Shown: one piece after another, positions 17,178 through 26,995 of the stretch
How positions within the stretch are numbered: the stretch's first letter is position 1
Layout of the letters: each line of letters opens with the position of its first letter
From: Mesorhizobium loti R88b
GTDB taxonomy: Bacteria; Pseudomonadota; Alphaproteobacteria; Rhizobiales; Rhizobiaceae
Direction of reading: 5' to 3'
NCBI RefSeq assembly: GCF_013170845.1
Contig: NZ_CP033367.1
Coordinates: 6,387,001 to 6,451,000, forward strand
Length of the DNA: 64,000 bases
Position numbers and translations under genes: made by a program
The notes under the pieces: generated by a model
The model's input: only the letters and a program-made list of their open reading frames with translations
Database searches by the model: none
What the model was told of the DNA's origin: nothing

Positions 17178-18440
17178 TCATGGCTTTTTTGTCTGCGCGG
17201 CGGGCGCCTGGTCCGGCGCCGGTTCCCAGCCAAAGACACTGCGGCCGCCAAGCAGATGCGACTGGTCGAATTCTCCGGCGACAATTTCCTTCAGGCTGGG
17301 GCCGGTGACATATCGCTCGACCTGCCGCGATTGGTCGTCGAGCCGCTTCAACGCGCCGATTTCCTCATCGCGGCCAAGCCTGGCCTTGTGCACAGCCGAC
17401 TTCAGCACGCCGATCGTCTCGTCATAGACCTTGAGCGGAACAGGAAACGGGTGCCTGTCCTTGCCGCCATGGGCGAGCGAGAAACGACCGGGATCGGAAA
17501 ATCGGCACGGCGCGCCATGCACCACTTCGGCAACGAGGGCCAGTGCGCGCACCGTGCGCGCGCCCACGCCGGGGACCAGCAGAAGCTCGGAAAAATCCGC
17601 CGGGCCACGCTCGGCGGCGGCCGCCATGTTTCCATGCAGGCGACGCATGATGACATCGCTTTCGCGCACATCGTGGTGAGCCGGCATGACCAGATGCGGC
17701 AGCTGCGGCTGCGCCGGAGCCGATACGGTATCGGATTCCAAAGCAGCGAATTCCCGAAGGATACGGTCCGGTCCAAGGTCCTGGAGCAGGTCCAGCTGTC
17801 GCTGGCGCGAGGCCTCGGCACGGTGGTCGGTCAGGTTGACGATCTCACCCTGGTTGGCGCCCTCGATGGCGGCGTGCGGCTGATCGACGAAACTCTTCAA
17901 ACCTTCGGACAGCCAATGGTAGCGGCGTGCCACCTTGCTGTCGCCGTTCATGCCTTGCTGTACCACCACCCAGTCGCCGTCATCGGTGACGATGAAGCCG
18001 TGCAGATAGAGGTCGAAGCCATCCTGAACGGCGGCGCTGTCGACCTTGGCGACAAGCCGGCTTACGGTTGCCAGGCGCGCGCCGTCGAAGCCGATGCGCT
18101 CGCCGATCGCGGCCAACTCATGCGGGGTTTTGCGTGAGTGTGCGCCACGGCCGCCGCAGACATGAATGCCGAGTTCACCCGACAGCGGCGTCAGACCGCG
18201 TTTCAGGGCGCCGACGACGCTGGTCGTGATGCCGGACGAGTGCCAGTCCATGCCCATGACGGCGCCGAAGGACTGGAACCAGAACGGGTGCGCCAGCCGC
18301 CGCAGCAATTCGTTGCGGCCATAATGATGTATGATCGCCTCACACATGACGGCGCCAAGACGCGTCATGCGGTCGCCCAGCCATTTCGGCACGCGTCCGC
18401 CGTGAAGTGGAAGATCAGCACTGCCCGATCGTTGCGCCAA
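17178..18440 (-). CDS. DUF763 domain-containing protein
   Basis: About 420 residues, recognised by RSGSADLPLHGGRVPKWLGD at the start, the LAHPFWFQSFGAVMGMDWHSSGITTSV block, HVCGGRGAHSRKTP and ARRYHWLS. The domain starts without an ATG: the best start is TTG at 18440, with a purine-rich AAGGGA close upstream; the frame remains open to 18686. The function is unknown; a helix-hairpin-helix-like segment (LLVPGVGARTVRALALVAEVV) hints at nucleic acid binding. It is followed on the same strand only by intergenic DNA and converges with the KTSC gene. Confidence 0.85.
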   Translation of the reverse strand: MAQRSGSADLPLHGGRVPKWLGDRMTRLGAVMCEAIIHHYGRNELLRRLAHPFWFQSFGAVMGMDWHSSGITTSVVGALKRGLTPLSGELGIHVCGGRGAHSRKTPHELAAIGERIGFDGARLATVSRLVAKVDSAAVQDGFDLYLHGFIVTDDGDWVVVQQGMNGDSKVARRYHWLSEGLKSFVDQPHAAIEGANQGEIVNLTDHRAEASRQRQLDLLQDLGPDRILREFAALESDTVSAPAQPQLPHLVMPAHHDVRESDVIMRRLHGNMAAAAERGPADFSELLLVPGVGARTVRALALVAEVVHGAPCRFSDPGRFSLAHGGKDRHPFPVPLKVYDETIGVLKSAVHKARLGRDEEIGALKRLDDQSRQVERYVTGPSLKEIVAGEFDQSHLLGGRSVFGWEPAPDQAPAAQTKKP

Positions 18441-18565
18441 GTCCCTTGCCTGCTCCGGTGTGTCCCCACACAGATAAGCATCCCGGGCCACGCAGGAAAG
18501 CTTTGAATGCTCCCGTTCGAATTGACCGATGGACCAAATCGATTTCGGCCTGATCGTGGGTGCGG

Positions 18566-19102
18566 CTATCGCACCACACGTTTCTCGAGCTTGCGGGCCA
18601 GGGTGCGTCGGTGCAGGCCAAGCCGACGCGCGGTTTCGGAGATGTTGAAACCGGTCTCGACGAGCGTTTCGTGGATGCGCTCCCATTCGAGGTTCTTGAT
18701 CGAGGTGGGACGGGTTGTTAGCGACACCGAAACATCGCCCTCGGCCCGGCCGAAGGCGGCTTCGATGTCATCGGTGTTGGCGGGCTTGGCCAAATAATGA
18801 CATGCGCCGAGCTTGATCGCCTCGACCGCCGTGGCGATGCTGGCAAAGCCGGTCAGCACGACAATCCTCATCGACGCGTCGCGGGCGCTGAGCAACTTGA
18901 CGCATTCCAGGCCGGAGCCGCCGGCGCCGAGCTTGAGATCGACGACGGCGTAGGCCGGAACGGCCGTTTCGAGGGCGCGAACCAAATCTTCCCTGCCGTG
19001 GCAGACGACGACGTCGTAGTCGCGCTTCTCGAAGGAGCGCTTCAGCGTTTTCGCGAAGGTGGCGTCGTCCTCGACGATAAACAGGGATCGATCAGGCCTC
19101 AT
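18566..19102 (-). CDS. actR: ActR/RegA-type redox response regulator
   Basis: 178 residues. The receiver domain has its acidic pocket in IVEDD, phospho-acceptor Asp55 in VVDLKLG, and T/K residues in VLTGFAS and LAKPA. A Pro-rich linker is followed by the Fis-like helix-turn-helix (NISETARRLGLHRRTLARKL), nearly invariant in the RegA/PrrA/ActR family. The start at 19102 has GGAG at six bases and overlaps the end of actS. It is the global regulator of redox- and oxygen-responsive genes, including terminal oxidases, carbon and nitrogen fixation, and acid tolerance in rhizobia. Its place at the end of the cyo operon suggests feedback control. Confidence 0.93.
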   Translation of the reverse strand: MRPDRSLFIVEDDATFAKTLKRSFEKRDYDVVVCHGREDLVRALETAVPAYAVVDLKLGAGGSGLECVKLLSARDASMRIVVLTGFASIATAVEAIKLGACHYLAKPANTDDIEAAFGRAEGDVSVSLTTRPTSIKNLEWERIHETLVETGFNISETARRLGLHRRTLARKLEKRVVR

Positions 19103-20444
19103 GATCATCTCCATCGGTCAGCGCCGCGAGCGGCAGCGAAAGCGTAACACAGGCGCCCTGCTCCATGTTACGCGCCGAAAAGTCGCCGCCGAGCTTTCGA
19201 ACCACGTTGACGACGAGGAAAAGGCCAAGGCCACCGCCCGGCCGTCCCTTGCTCGACATATAGGGCTGGCCGAGTGCCGCCAGAATACCCTCGTCGAAAC
19301 CCGACCCGCGGTCGCGCACGGCAATCACCAGTTTCTCACCCTGGCGCTCTGCAGAGACACCGACCCAACCCTGCGATGCTTCCTGGGCGTTGTCGAAGAC
19401 GTTGAAGATCACCTGCTTCAGCGCCGTGTCGAAGACGATCTGCTCGTCGGGTTCGAAATCGTTCCTGTACTCCAGATTGGGCGGCTGCCGGCTGACACGC
19501 CATTCCTGAACGAGATCATCAAGGAAATGGCGGATGCTGGTGCGGATCGTGCCTTCGCCCCGCGCCTGCCCCGAAGACATCAGGATACCCGACACGATGC
19601 TCTTGCAGCGCTCGATCTGCGCCTGCATCTCGGCCACGTCCCCGGCCAGCTCGCGGTTGCGGGTGACGCTGCGTATCTGGCGCCAATCGGAGAGGATGAC
19701 GGATATGGTCGAAAGCGGCGTGCCCAGTTCATGCGCGGCACCCGAGGCCAGCAGGCCCATGCGCACGATGTGATCCTCCTCGGCCGATCGCTGGCGCAGA
19801 TCGGCGAGATAGGCGTCGCGCTCGCGCAGATTGCGGTTGATGCGCGTCATGAAGATGACGATCAGGCCCGCCGCCAGCACGAAGCAGATGAACATGCCCC
19901 TGATATGCAGGGCCAGCAGGTCGCTGCCGCCGTGATGCGGGACTGCGATCGGCTGGAACTGGAAGGTGAGGAAGACGAAGCAGGCGGAAGCGGCCGCCAC
20001 CAGGATCCAGGTGGACCAGGGTGTCAGCAGCGCGGCGCCAAGCGTGATCTGCAGCAGGTATAGCGATACGAACGGGTTCGAGGCACCGCCGCTGAGGTAA
20101 AGCTGGATCGTCAGCGCCACCATGTCGAAGATGAGCGCAACAAACAGCTGCGCGTTGCTGATCGGGCGCTGGCCACGCGAAGCCAGCAGGCTGAAGATGT
20201 TCAACCCGACCAGGAAAAGCACCACGCCGGCCATCTCCGCCAGCGGCAGCGGGATATCGAACCAGTATTCCGTCACCAGAATGGTAAGCACCTGACCCGC
20301 CACCGCCAGCCAACGCAACTGGATAAGCAGGAGCAGGTTCTTCCTGTTCGCGGCGTCGGGATTGGCGACTCCGCCGCCCTTGCCCGCAACAGGGGCTGCC
20401 GCGAAGGATCTGTCGCAGCCAGACGCTGATGTCGTGACGCTCAT
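19092..20444 (-). CDS. actS: ActS/RegB-type redox sensor histidine kinase
   Basis: 450 residues with six predicted transmembrane segments in residues about 38-200. The quinone-binding motif GGASNPF is at 119-125, the H-box with His238 in ASGAAHELGTPL, and the redox-active cysteine (Cys280, in IERCKSIVSG) corresponds to the RegB cysteine. The ATPase G-boxes are DRGSGFD and GGGLGLFL. It senses the ubiquinone pool redox state and phosphorylates ActR. Start and stop both overlap neighbours: ATGA with the SURF1 gene, and 11 bases into actR. Confidence 0.94.
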   Translation of the reverse strand: MSVTTSASGCDRSFAAAPVAGKGGGVANPDAANRKNLLLLIQLRWLAVAGQVLTILVTEYWFDIPLPLAEMAGVVLFLVGLNIFSLLASRGQRPISNAQLFVALIFDMVALTIQLYLSGGASNPFVSLYLLQITLGAALLTPWSTWILVAAASACFVFLTFQFQPIAVPHHGGSDLLALHIRGMFICFVLAAGLIVIFMTRINRNLRERDAYLADLRQRSAEEDHIVRMGLLASGAAHELGTPLSTISVILSDWRQIRSVTRNRELAGDVAEMQAQIERCKSIVSGILMSSGQARGEGTIRTSIRHFLDDLVQEWRVSRQPPNLEYRNDFEPDEQIVFDTALKQVIFNVFDNAQEASQGWVGVSAERQGEKLVIAVRDRGSGFDEGILAALGQPYMSSKGRPGGGLGLFLVVNVVRKLGGDFSARNMEQGACVTLSLPLAALTDGDDHEA

Positions 20445-21253
20445 CTTGCCGGTCCTTGCCGACGGCGGCCGCCGATCATCGGCGCGGCCAAGGCTGCGCC
20501 GAGCATCGCAGCGAGCGTGAACCAGGTCAAAGCATAGACGAGGTGGCTGTTGCGGAAAATCACGACAGTCAGGCCGCCACGCGGCCAGTCGCCGGATGCC
20601 TCCGCATCGACGAAATAGGGGGCGACATCCGTTAGGCCGCGTGCGGTGGCGATTGCCGTGACGTCCCGCGAATACCAGCGATTTGCCGCGACATCGTTGT
20701 TGCGCAGGAAGCCGCCGCCGGGCTCGCTGATGCGCAACAACCCGTCAATGACGGCCGGCGACGAGATGCCATCGCTTTCCCGCTCGAACTCAGGCTTGCG
20801 CTCCTGGGGAATGAAGCCGCGGTTGACCAGTGCGACGAAGCCGCGATCTGTTTGCATCGGCGTCAGCACCCAATAGCCGCCGCCAAGCTCCGTCACCGCT
20901 TGTACCAGCGTGTTGGCGCCGCCCAGAAAGCGCCCGGCCAGTCGCACATGGCGGTATTCGTCACCGGCGGCGGTCATGCCGCTCCAGCTCAGTGGGCCAG
21001 GCGCATCGACAACGGGGGCATGGATGCGTTGGTCAACGCGGGCGATCAGATCGAGCTTCCAGACGCGCCTTTCCAGCTGCCATATGCCGAGGCCAAGAAA
21101 CACCAGCACGCCGAGGAGCCCGAGCAGGAGGAGGAACATACGCGACGCGGGCGATCTGCCGGCGTCCGTTCCTGGCGCGGCGGGCAAGCCAATCCCGGCC
21201 GGCCCGATCCGTGCCTCGATACTGGTCCCCTCCCCGCCCGGCGCCGGGCTCAT
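20441..21253 (-). CDS. SURF1-family oxidase assembly protein
   Basis: 270 residues. Two membrane segments near the ends (about residues 37-58 and 240-260) flank a periplasmic domain, as in SURF1/Shy1. Landmarks are LGIWQLERRVWK, YRHVRLAGRFLG, LVNRGFIP and NSHLVYALTWF. The start at 21253 overlaps the cyoD stop as ATGA; the longer open frame upstream lies inside cyoD. SURF1 is best known for haem insertion into aa3-type cytochrome oxidase. Here it is coupled to a bo3-type quinol oxidase operon, which implies a role in maturation of that enzyme. Confidence 0.9.
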   Translation of the reverse strand: MSPAPGGEGTSIEARIGPAGIGLPAAPGTDAGRSPASRMFLLLLGLLGVLVFLGLGIWQLERRVWKLDLIARVDQRIHAPVVDAPGPLSWSGMTAAGDEYRHVRLAGRFLGGANTLVQAVTELGGGYWVLTPMQTDRGFVALVNRGFIPQERKPEFERESDGISSPAVIDGLLRISEPGGGFLRNNDVAANRWYSRDVTAIATARGLTDVAPYFVDAEASGDWPRGGLTVVIFRNSHLVYALTWFTLAAMLGAALAAPMIGGRRRQGPAR

Positions 21254-21627
21254 GGCATCTCGCGCATGTCGTGAAGTCCCGGCATCATGTTGGCGTTGAG
21301 ATGGTACATCACCCAAAGCGAGCCGGTCAGCACGATGACGACCAGGATCAGCGTAAAGATCAGCGCCAGCATCGACCATCCGCCCTCCGAGGCGGTGTTC
21401 ATATGCAGGAAGAACACCATGTGGACGACGATCTGCACCACCGCGAAGGCCATGACAACGATGGCCGTCGCCTGCTTGTCGTCGATGGCGCCGCTCATGA
21501 CCAGCCAGAACGGGATGGCCGTCAGGATAACCGACAGCACGAAGCCGATCAGATAGCCCCTGAACGACCCATGCGCGGCGCCGCCATGGGCGTGGTCGTG
21601 ACCCTCGGCATGCTCGTGAGCGCTCAT
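21250..21627 (-). CDS. cyoD: Cytochrome o ubiquinol oxidase subunit IV
   Basis: 125 residues with a His-rich N-terminus (HEHAEGHDHAHGG) and three transmembrane helices containing VQIVVHMVFFLHMNT, the family signature. It is a small non-catalytic subunit of the bo3 quinol oxidase and assists assembly of the binuclear centre. The ATG at 21627 overlaps the cyoC stop, and its own stop overlaps the SURF1 start. Confidence 0.95.
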   Translation of the reverse strand: MSAHEHAEGHDHAHGGAAHGSFRGYLIGFVLSVILTAIPFWLVMSGAIDDKQATAIVVMAFAVVQIVVHMVFFLHMNTASEGGWSMLALIFTLILVVIVLTGSLWVMYHLNANMMPGLHDMREMP

Positions 21628-22250
21628 CGCAACATCCCCATCAGATAGACGAAGGTGAAGACGCCGATCCAGACGACGTCGAGGAAATGCCAGAACATCG
21701 AGAGGCACATCAGCCGGCGACGGTTGGCCTCGATGAGGCCGAACCGGGCGACCTGCGTCATCAGCGTCACCAGCCAGACAAGGCCGAAGGTGACGTGCAG
21801 GCCGTGTGTGCCGACCAGGGTGAAGAAGGACGACAGGAAGGCGCTGCGCTGCGGCGTGGCGCCTTCATGGATCATGTGGGAGAATTCGTAGAGTTCGATC
21901 GACAGGAAGGCCAGACCGAACAGGGCGGTCACGGCAAGCCAGGCTTGCGTCGCCGCGACGCGGCCCTTGTCCATGGCCAGCATGGCAAAGCCATAGGTGA
22001 TCGAGGAGAACAGCAGCATGGCGGTGTTGACCGCCACCAGGTCGAGGTCGAACAGGTCCTTCGGCGCCGGCCCCGCCGCGTAATTGCCGCCGAGCACGCC
22101 ATAGGCCGCGAACAGCATGGCGAAGATCAGGCAGTCGCTCATAAGGTAGAGCCAGAAGCCGAGCATGGTGCTGCTGCCTTCGGCATGCGCATGCTCTTCT
22201 TCCAGGTGGAAGACCGGCTCAGGTCCGGACGTGGTTGCAATCGAAGCCAT
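21624..22250 (-). CDS. cyoC: Cytochrome o ubiquinol oxidase subunit III
   Basis: 208 residues with five transmembrane helices. Family motifs are GFWLYLMSDCLIFAMLFAAY, GTHGLHVTFG and LSMFWHFLDVVWIGVF. The ATG at 22250, with AGGG at seven bases, was preferred to an upstream in-frame TTG. It lies between cyoB and cyoD in the standard order. It is a non-catalytic membrane subunit of the quinol oxidase. Confidence 0.95.
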   Translation of the reverse strand: MASIATTSGPEPVFHLEEEHAHAEGSSTMLGFWLYLMSDCLIFAMLFAAYGVLGGNYAAGPAPKDLFDLDLVAVNTAMLLFSSITYGFAMLAMDKGRVAATQAWLAVTALFGLAFLSIELYEFSHMIHEGATPQRSAFLSSFFTLVGTHGLHVTFGLVWLVTLMTQVARFGLIEANRRRLMCLSMFWHFLDVVWIGVFTFVYLMGMLR

Positions 22251-22259
22251 GCTCAAACC

Positions 22260-24257
22260 CTAGCCCTGGGCGGCGAGGAGCGTCGTCCTCGCCTCTTCCG
22301 TCTGTGTGACCTCCGCAGCTGGAATGTGGAAGTCTCTGATATAGTTGAAGGTGTGCCCGATCGCTGTGGCGATCAGGCAGACGAAGCTCAGCGCCGCCAG
22401 CCACCAGATGTACCAGATCAGGCCGAAGCCGAGCGCCACGCTGAAGGCGGCCAGGATGACGCCGGTGCCGGTGTTGCTTGGCATATGGATCGGCTTGAAG
22501 CCGGAGAGCGGCCTGGTGTAGCCGGCCTTCTTCATGTCCCACCAGGCGTCGTTGTCGCGCACGACGGGCGTGAAGGCGAAGTTATAGGCGGGCGGCGGCG
22601 AGGAGGTCGACCATTCCAGCGTGCGGCCATCCCAGGGATCGCCGGTCGGATCGGTCAGGGCCTCGCGCCTGCGGATGGAGACGTAGATCTGGATCAGGAA
22701 GGCGGCGATGCCGCAGGCGATCAGCACCGCGCCGAAGGCGGCGATGATGAACCAGATCTGCAGCGAAGGGTCGTCGAAGACGCGCATGCGGCGCGTCACG
22801 CCCATCAGGCCAAGGACATAGAGCGGCATGAAGGCGAACCAGAAGCCGACCACCCAGCACCAGAACGAGACCTTGCCCCAGAACGGATCGAGCTTGAAGC
22901 CGAAGGCCTTGGGCCACCAGTAGGCGATGCCGGCAAACAGGCCGAACAGCACGCCGCCGATGATGACATTGTGGAAATGCGCGATCAGGAACAGGCTGTT
23001 GTGCAGCACGAAATCCGCCGGCGGCACGGCAAGCAGCACGCCGGTCATGCCGCCGACGGTGAAGGTGAGCATGAAGGCCATCGTCCACATCATCGGCAGT
23101 TCGAAGCGGATGCGGCCGCGATACATCGTGAACAGCCAGTTGAAGATCTTCGCCCCGGTCGGGATCGAGATGATCATCGTGGTGATGCCGAAGAAGGAAT
23201 TGACGCTGGCACCCGAGCCCATGGTGAAGAAGTGGTGCAGCCAGACCAGGTACGACAGGATGGTGATGACCACCGTGGCGTAGACCATCGAGGTGTAGCC
23301 GAACAGGCGCTTGCCCGAGAAGGTCGATGTGACCTCGGAAAAGACGCCGAACAACGGCAGGATGAGGATGTAGACCTCCGGGTGACCCCATATCCAGATG
23401 AGGTTCACATACATCATCGGGTTGCCGCCGAAGTCGTTGGTGAAGAAGTTGGTGCCGACATAGCGGTCGAGCGCCAGCAGCGAGAGCACCGCCGTCAGCA
23501 CCGGGAAAGAGGCGACGATCAGCACGTTGGTGCAGAGCGACGTCCAGGTGAAGACAGGCATGCGCATCATCGTCATGCCGGGCGCGCGCATCTTGATGAT
23601 GGTGCAGATCAGGTTGATGCCCGACAGCGTGGTGCCGACACCCGCCACCTGCAACGCCCAGATGTAATAATCGACGCCGACGTCGGGACTGTAGCCGATG
23701 CCGGAGAGCGGCGGATAGGCGAGCCAGCCGGTGCGGGCGAATTCGCCGACGAACAGCGACGCCATGACCAGGATGGCGCCGCCGACCGTCATCCAGAAGC
23801 TGAAATTGTTGAGGAAGGGGAAGGAGACGTCACGCGCGCCGATCTGCAGCGGCACGACGAAGTTCATCAGCCCGGTGACGAAGGGCATCGCCACGAAGAA
23901 GATCATGATCACGCCGTGCGCCGTGAAGATCTGGTCGTAGTGATGCGCGTTGAGGTAGCCCTCGGAGCCGTTGAAGGCGATGGCTTGCTGAAGGCGCATC
24001 ATGATGGCGTCGGAGAAGCCGCGCAGCAGCATGACGAGGCCGAGCACCATGTACATGATGCCGATCTTCTTGTGGTCGACGCTGGTGAACCACTCGCGCC
24101 AGAGGTAACCCCAGAGCTTGAAATAGGTGATGACGCCGAGAAGCGCTACGCCGCCGAGCGCCACCGCGGCGAAGGTGGCCACGACGATCGGCTCGTGCAG
24201 CGGCAGCGAGTCCAAGGTGAGACGGCCGAAGATGAATCTGGTTAACGTATCGGGCAT
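22260..24257 (-). CDS. cyoB: Cytochrome o ubiquinol oxidase subunit I
   Basis: 665 residues with about 15 transmembrane helices. This is the haem-copper catalytic subunit that binds low-spin haem b, high-spin haem o and CuB and pumps protons. Ligand histidines lie in HGVIMIFF, in [15 protein letters not shown] (with the cross-linked His/Tyr), in WLHHFFTMG and in HFHNVIIGG. The ATG at 24257 was chosen because upstream in-frame sequence is non-homologous. An unusually long antisense open frame covers it, typical of GC-rich coding DNA. Confidence 0.97.
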   Translation of the reverse strand: MPDTLTRFIFGRLTLDSLPLHEPIVVATFAAVALGGVALLGVITYFKLWGYLWREWFTSVDHKKIGIMYMVLGLVMLLRGFSDAIMMRLQQAIAFNGSEGYLNAHHYDQIFTAHGVIMIFFVAMPFVTGLMNFVVPLQIGARDVSFPFLNNFSFWMTVGGAILVMASLFVGEFARTGWLAYPPLSGIGYSPDVGVDYYIWALQVAGVGTTLSGINLICTIIKMRAPGMTMMRMPVFTWTSLCTNVLIVASFPVLTAVLSLLALDRYVGTNFFTNDFGGNPMMYVNLIWIWGHPEVYILILPLFGVFSEVTSTFSGKRLFGYTSMVYATVVITILSYLVWLHHFFTMGSGASVNSFFGITTMIISIPTGAKIFNWLFTMYRGRIRFELPMMWTMAFMLTFTVGGMTGVLLAVPPADFVLHNSLFLIAHFHNVIIGGVLFGLFAGIAYWWPKAFGFKLDPFWGKVSFWCWVVGFWFAFMPLYVLGLMGVTRRMRVFDDPSLQIWFIIAAFGAVLIACGIAAFLIQIYVSIRRREALTDPTGDPWDGRTLEWSTSSPPPAYNFAFTPVVRDNDAWWDMKKAGYTRPLSGFKPIHMPSNTGTGVILAAFSVALGFGLIWYIWWLAALSFVCLIATAIGHTFNYIRDFHIPAAEVTQTEEARTTLLAAQG

Positions 24258-24267
24258 CGGCTGTCTC

Positions 24268-25446
24268 TCACAATTCTTGCCGTAGCAGGCCGAGCGATGG
24301 CGCATCCGCCTCGGCGCGACGGCTCTCGGTGCCTGGCCTCAGCAGCCCCGCCCCGCGCAGCGGGGAAAGATCCCTGGCCGGCCAATCCGTCGGCGTGGCA
24401 TTGCTGGCCGCGCGGGAGGCGGCAGCTTCCTCCGCCGTGCAGATGCTGACGACATAGGACGGATCGTTGCCGAACACCGCGCCGCGCCGGGCGAGCTTGT
24501 CGTATTGCAGCGGCACCGTGTTGCGGACACCCGCAAGACCGAGGCCGCCCTTGGCGTCGATCGACATCATCTCGTTCATGCACATCTTGCCGCGCTCGAC
24601 GCACAGATTGAGAATGGCGCCATAAAGGTCGGGATCGACGGAGGCATAGTGGCGGACCGGCTCGTTCTCGCTCGGCTTTTCGAGCTCGAGATAGCTGTCG
24701 CGGTTAAGCGCCGCCGACGCGGTCCTGTTCTGCGCTACCCACTGGTCGAAAGCCTGGTCGGACAGACCGTGGAAGGCGAAGCGCATGCCCGAAAAGCCGG
24801 CGCCGCTGTAATTGGCTGAGAAGCCGACATACGTGCCCGGCCGGTTGATGACGGCGTGCAGCTTGGTCTCCATCGCCGGCATTGCATAGATCTGCCCGGC
24901 AAGGGCTGGAATGTAGAAGGAATTCATCACCGCCGAGGAGGTGATGCGGAAGTCGATCGGCTGGTTGACCGGCGCCGCCAGCTCGTTGACGGAGGCGATG
25001 CCATAGTCGGGATAGATGAAGAGCCACTTCCAGTCGAGCGCCACGACCTCGACCCGCAGCGGCTTGTGCAGCGCTGTGACCGGCTGGCCGGGCTCGATGC
25101 GGTCGATGCGGCGGTAGGGGTCGAGCAGATGCGTGCCGAGCCAGGTCAGCGCGCCAAGGCAGATGATGATGAGCAGAGGCGCTGCCCAGATCACCAATTC
25201 CAGCTTCGTCGAATGATCCCAGTCCGGCGCATAGGTGGCCGAGGCGTTGGATTGCCGGTATCGCCAGGCGAAGAAGACGGTCAGCGCCATGACCGGCACG
25301 ATGATGATCAGCATCAGCACGGTCGAGACCACGAGCAGGTCACGCTGCTGGAGCGCGACATCGCCGGCGGGCGCAAGCACGACCAGATCGCAGCCGCTGA
25401 GCAGCCCGGCCAGGGGAAACAGAAGCAAGGCTCCAAATCGTTTCAT
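24268..25446 (-). CDS. cyoA: Cytochrome o ubiquinol oxidase subunit II
   Basis: 392 residues. An N-terminal lipoprotein signal ([15 protein letters not shown], lipid-modified Cys19) is followed by two transmembrane helices and a periplasmic cupredoxin domain lacking the CuA ligands, as expected for quinol oxidases. Landmarks are [30 protein letters not shown] and a COX_ARM-like C-terminal region. It is the first gene of cyoABCD-SURF1-actSR. GAGG lies about ten bases before the ATG. The promoter region upstream is shared with a divergent MFS gene. Confidence 0.95.
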   Translation of the reverse strand: MKRFGALLLFPLAGLLSGCDLVVLAPAGDVALQQRDLLVVSTVLMLIIIVPVMALTVFFAWRYRQSNASATYAPDWDHSTKLELVIWAAPLLIIICLGALTWLGTHLLDPYRRIDRIEPGQPVTALHKPLRVEVVALDWKWLFIYPDYGIASVNELAAPVNQPIDFRITSSAVMNSFYIPALAGQIYAMPAMETKLHAVINRPGTYVGFSANYSGAGFSGMRFAFHGLSDQAFDQWVAQNRTASAALNRDSYLELEKPSENEPVRHYASVDPDLYGAILNLCVERGKMCMNEMMSIDAKGGLGLAGVRNTVPLQYDKLARRGAVFGNDPSYVVSICTAEEAAASRAASNATPTDWPARDLSPLRGAGLLRPGTESRRAEADAPSLGLLRQEL

Positions 25447-25528
25447 CAAACGCTGCCCTCGATGGACCGCCGCAACCGTTCATGTTGCAGTGCAGTACAA
25501 GGGCTACTGCTCGCAGCGCTGCGGCAAC

Positions 25529-25547
25529 ATTGGACAATTTGTCCAAT
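25529..25547. promoter_or_regulatory. Perfect 9-bp inverted repeat between cyoA and the MFS gene
   Basis: ATTGGACAA (25529-25537), a single T, and TTGTCCAAT (25539-25547) form a perfect dyad 83 bases before the cyoA start and 110 before the divergent MFS start. Two smaller palindromes follow nearby: GTGCA-G-TGCAC at 25575-25585 and GGGAATTCCC at 25600-25609. This is a strong operator candidate, but the regulator is not identified. It does not match the FNR box. Confidence 0.6.
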
Positions 25548-25656
25548 GCCCAGCCGGCATGGCTTTGGCGCAGTGTGCAGTGCACAATGGAAACCTTTGG
25601 GGAATTCCCAGAATTGGGTCCAGGACACTTCATTCCACGCGGTGGCGACGGATAAG

Positions 25657-26979
25657 ATGGCTCAGACTTCGACTGCCGAAACGAACAGCGAGCTGATCGG
25701 CTCGCATCATGGCCAGGTCAGCGCCGGCGATATAGCGGTCGGCGTGATCGTCGGCAGGACGTCGGAATTCTTCGACTTCTTCGTCTATGCGATCGCGTCT
25801 GTCATCGTGTTTCCCAAGCTCATATTTCCAACGCACGATCCGCTTGTCGGGACGCTCTATTCCTTCTCCATCTTCGCGCTCGCCTTCGTCGCGCGCCCGT
25901 TCGGCTCGGTCCTGTTCATGGCCATCGATCGCGCCTATGGCCGCGGCGCGAAACTGACGATCGCGCTGTTCCTGCTCGGCACGTCGACCGTCGCCATCGC
26001 GTTTCTGCCGGCCTATGGCGACATCGGTGCGGTGGCGATCTGGCTGCTCGCGCTTGCCCGTATCGGACAGGGTCTGGCGCTTGGCGGAACATGGGACGGG
26101 CTGCCCTCGCTGCTGGCGCTGAACGCACCGGAGAACCGGCGCGGCTTCTATGCCATGATCCCGCAGCTGGGCGCACCGATCGGCCTCATCGTGGCAGCCG
26201 CTCTCTTCGCCTTCTTCGTCGCCAATCTGTCGGCCGACGATTTCCTTTCTTGGGGCTGGCGCTATCCGTTCTTCGTCGCCTTCGCCATCAATGTCGTGGC
26301 CCTGTTTGCCCGGCTGCGCATTGTCGTCACGCCCGAATTCTCGAAACTGTACGAGAGCGGCGACCTGCAGCCGACGCGCATCAGGGACACGATCAGGGCC
26401 GAAGGCCATAACGTCGTCATCGGCGCCTTCGCGCCGCTCGCAAGTTTCGCCCTGTTCCATATGGTGACGGTGTTTCCGCTGTCCTGGGTGTTCCTGTTCA
26501 CCAATGAAGGGCCGGCGCGCTTCCTGGTGATCGAGGCGGTGAGCGCGCTGTTCGGCATCGCGGCCATCGTCGCATCTGGCCCGCTGGCCGATCGCGTCGG
26601 ACGCCGTGCGCTGCTCGGCGGTTCGGCGATCGCCATCGCCACGTTCAGCGGCTTTGCCCCACAGCTTCTGGATGGCGGCGCTGTCGGCGAAGCGCTGTTC
26701 ATGGTGCTGGGCTTCATCCTGCTGGGGCTGAGTTTCGGACAATCATCGGGCGTCGTCGCCTCGAGCTTTTCGCGGCAGTATCGCTACACTGGCTCGGCCA
26801 TAACCTCGGATCTGGCCTGGATGTTCGGTGCCGGCTTCGCGCCGCTCGCTGCCCTGCTGCTGGCCGGCAATTTCGGCCTCATCGCCGCCGGTGCCTATCT
26901 GCTGTCGGGTGCTGCCTGCACCTTGCTTGCGCTGTGGATCGACGGACGGCGCCCGGCCGCGGACCGCCAACCCGACTGA
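25657..26979 (+). CDS. MFS transporter, metabolite:H+ symporter type
   Basis: 440 residues with about 12 transmembrane helices. MFS motifs are RPFGSVLFMAIDRAYGRG after helix 2 and GPLADRVGRRALLGG between helices 8 and 9. The opening (GVIVGRTSEFFDFFVYAIASVIVFPKL) is characteristic of the MHS branch that takes up organic acids and osmolytes. The ATG at 25657 has only a weak purine-rich site (GGATAAG). It is divergent from cyoA and convergent with the reductase gene. The substrate is not deducible. Confidence 0.87.
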   Translation: MAQTSTAETNSELIGSHHGQVSAGDIAVGVIVGRTSEFFDFFVYAIASVIVFPKLIFPTHDPLVGTLYSFSIFALAFVARPFGSVLFMAIDRAYGRGAKLTIALFLLGTSTVAIAFLPAYGDIGAVAIWLLALARIGQGLALGGTWDGLPSLLALNAPENRRGFYAMIPQLGAPIGLIVAAALFAFFVANLSADDFLSWGWRYPFFVAFAINVVALFARLRIVVTPEFSKLYESGDLQPTRIRDTIRAEGHNVVIGAFAPLASFALFHMVTVFPLSWVFLFTNEGPARFLVIEAVSALFGIAAIVASGPLADRVGRRALLGGSAIAIATFSGFAPQLLDGGAVGEALFMVLGFILLGLSFGQSSGVVASSFSRQYRYTGSAITSDLAWMFGAGFAPLAALLLAGNFGLIAAGAYLLSGAACTLLALWIDGRRPAADRQPD

Positions 26980-26995
26980 TTTTTGCGAGACGCTA

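Noticed and set aside
21687..24245. Very long open frame on the plus strand opposite cyoBC
   Set aside because: It is antisense to well-conserved cyo genes, has Asp/His/Arg/Gln-rich low-complexity content and no family match. It is the usual byproduct of GC-rich codon usage.
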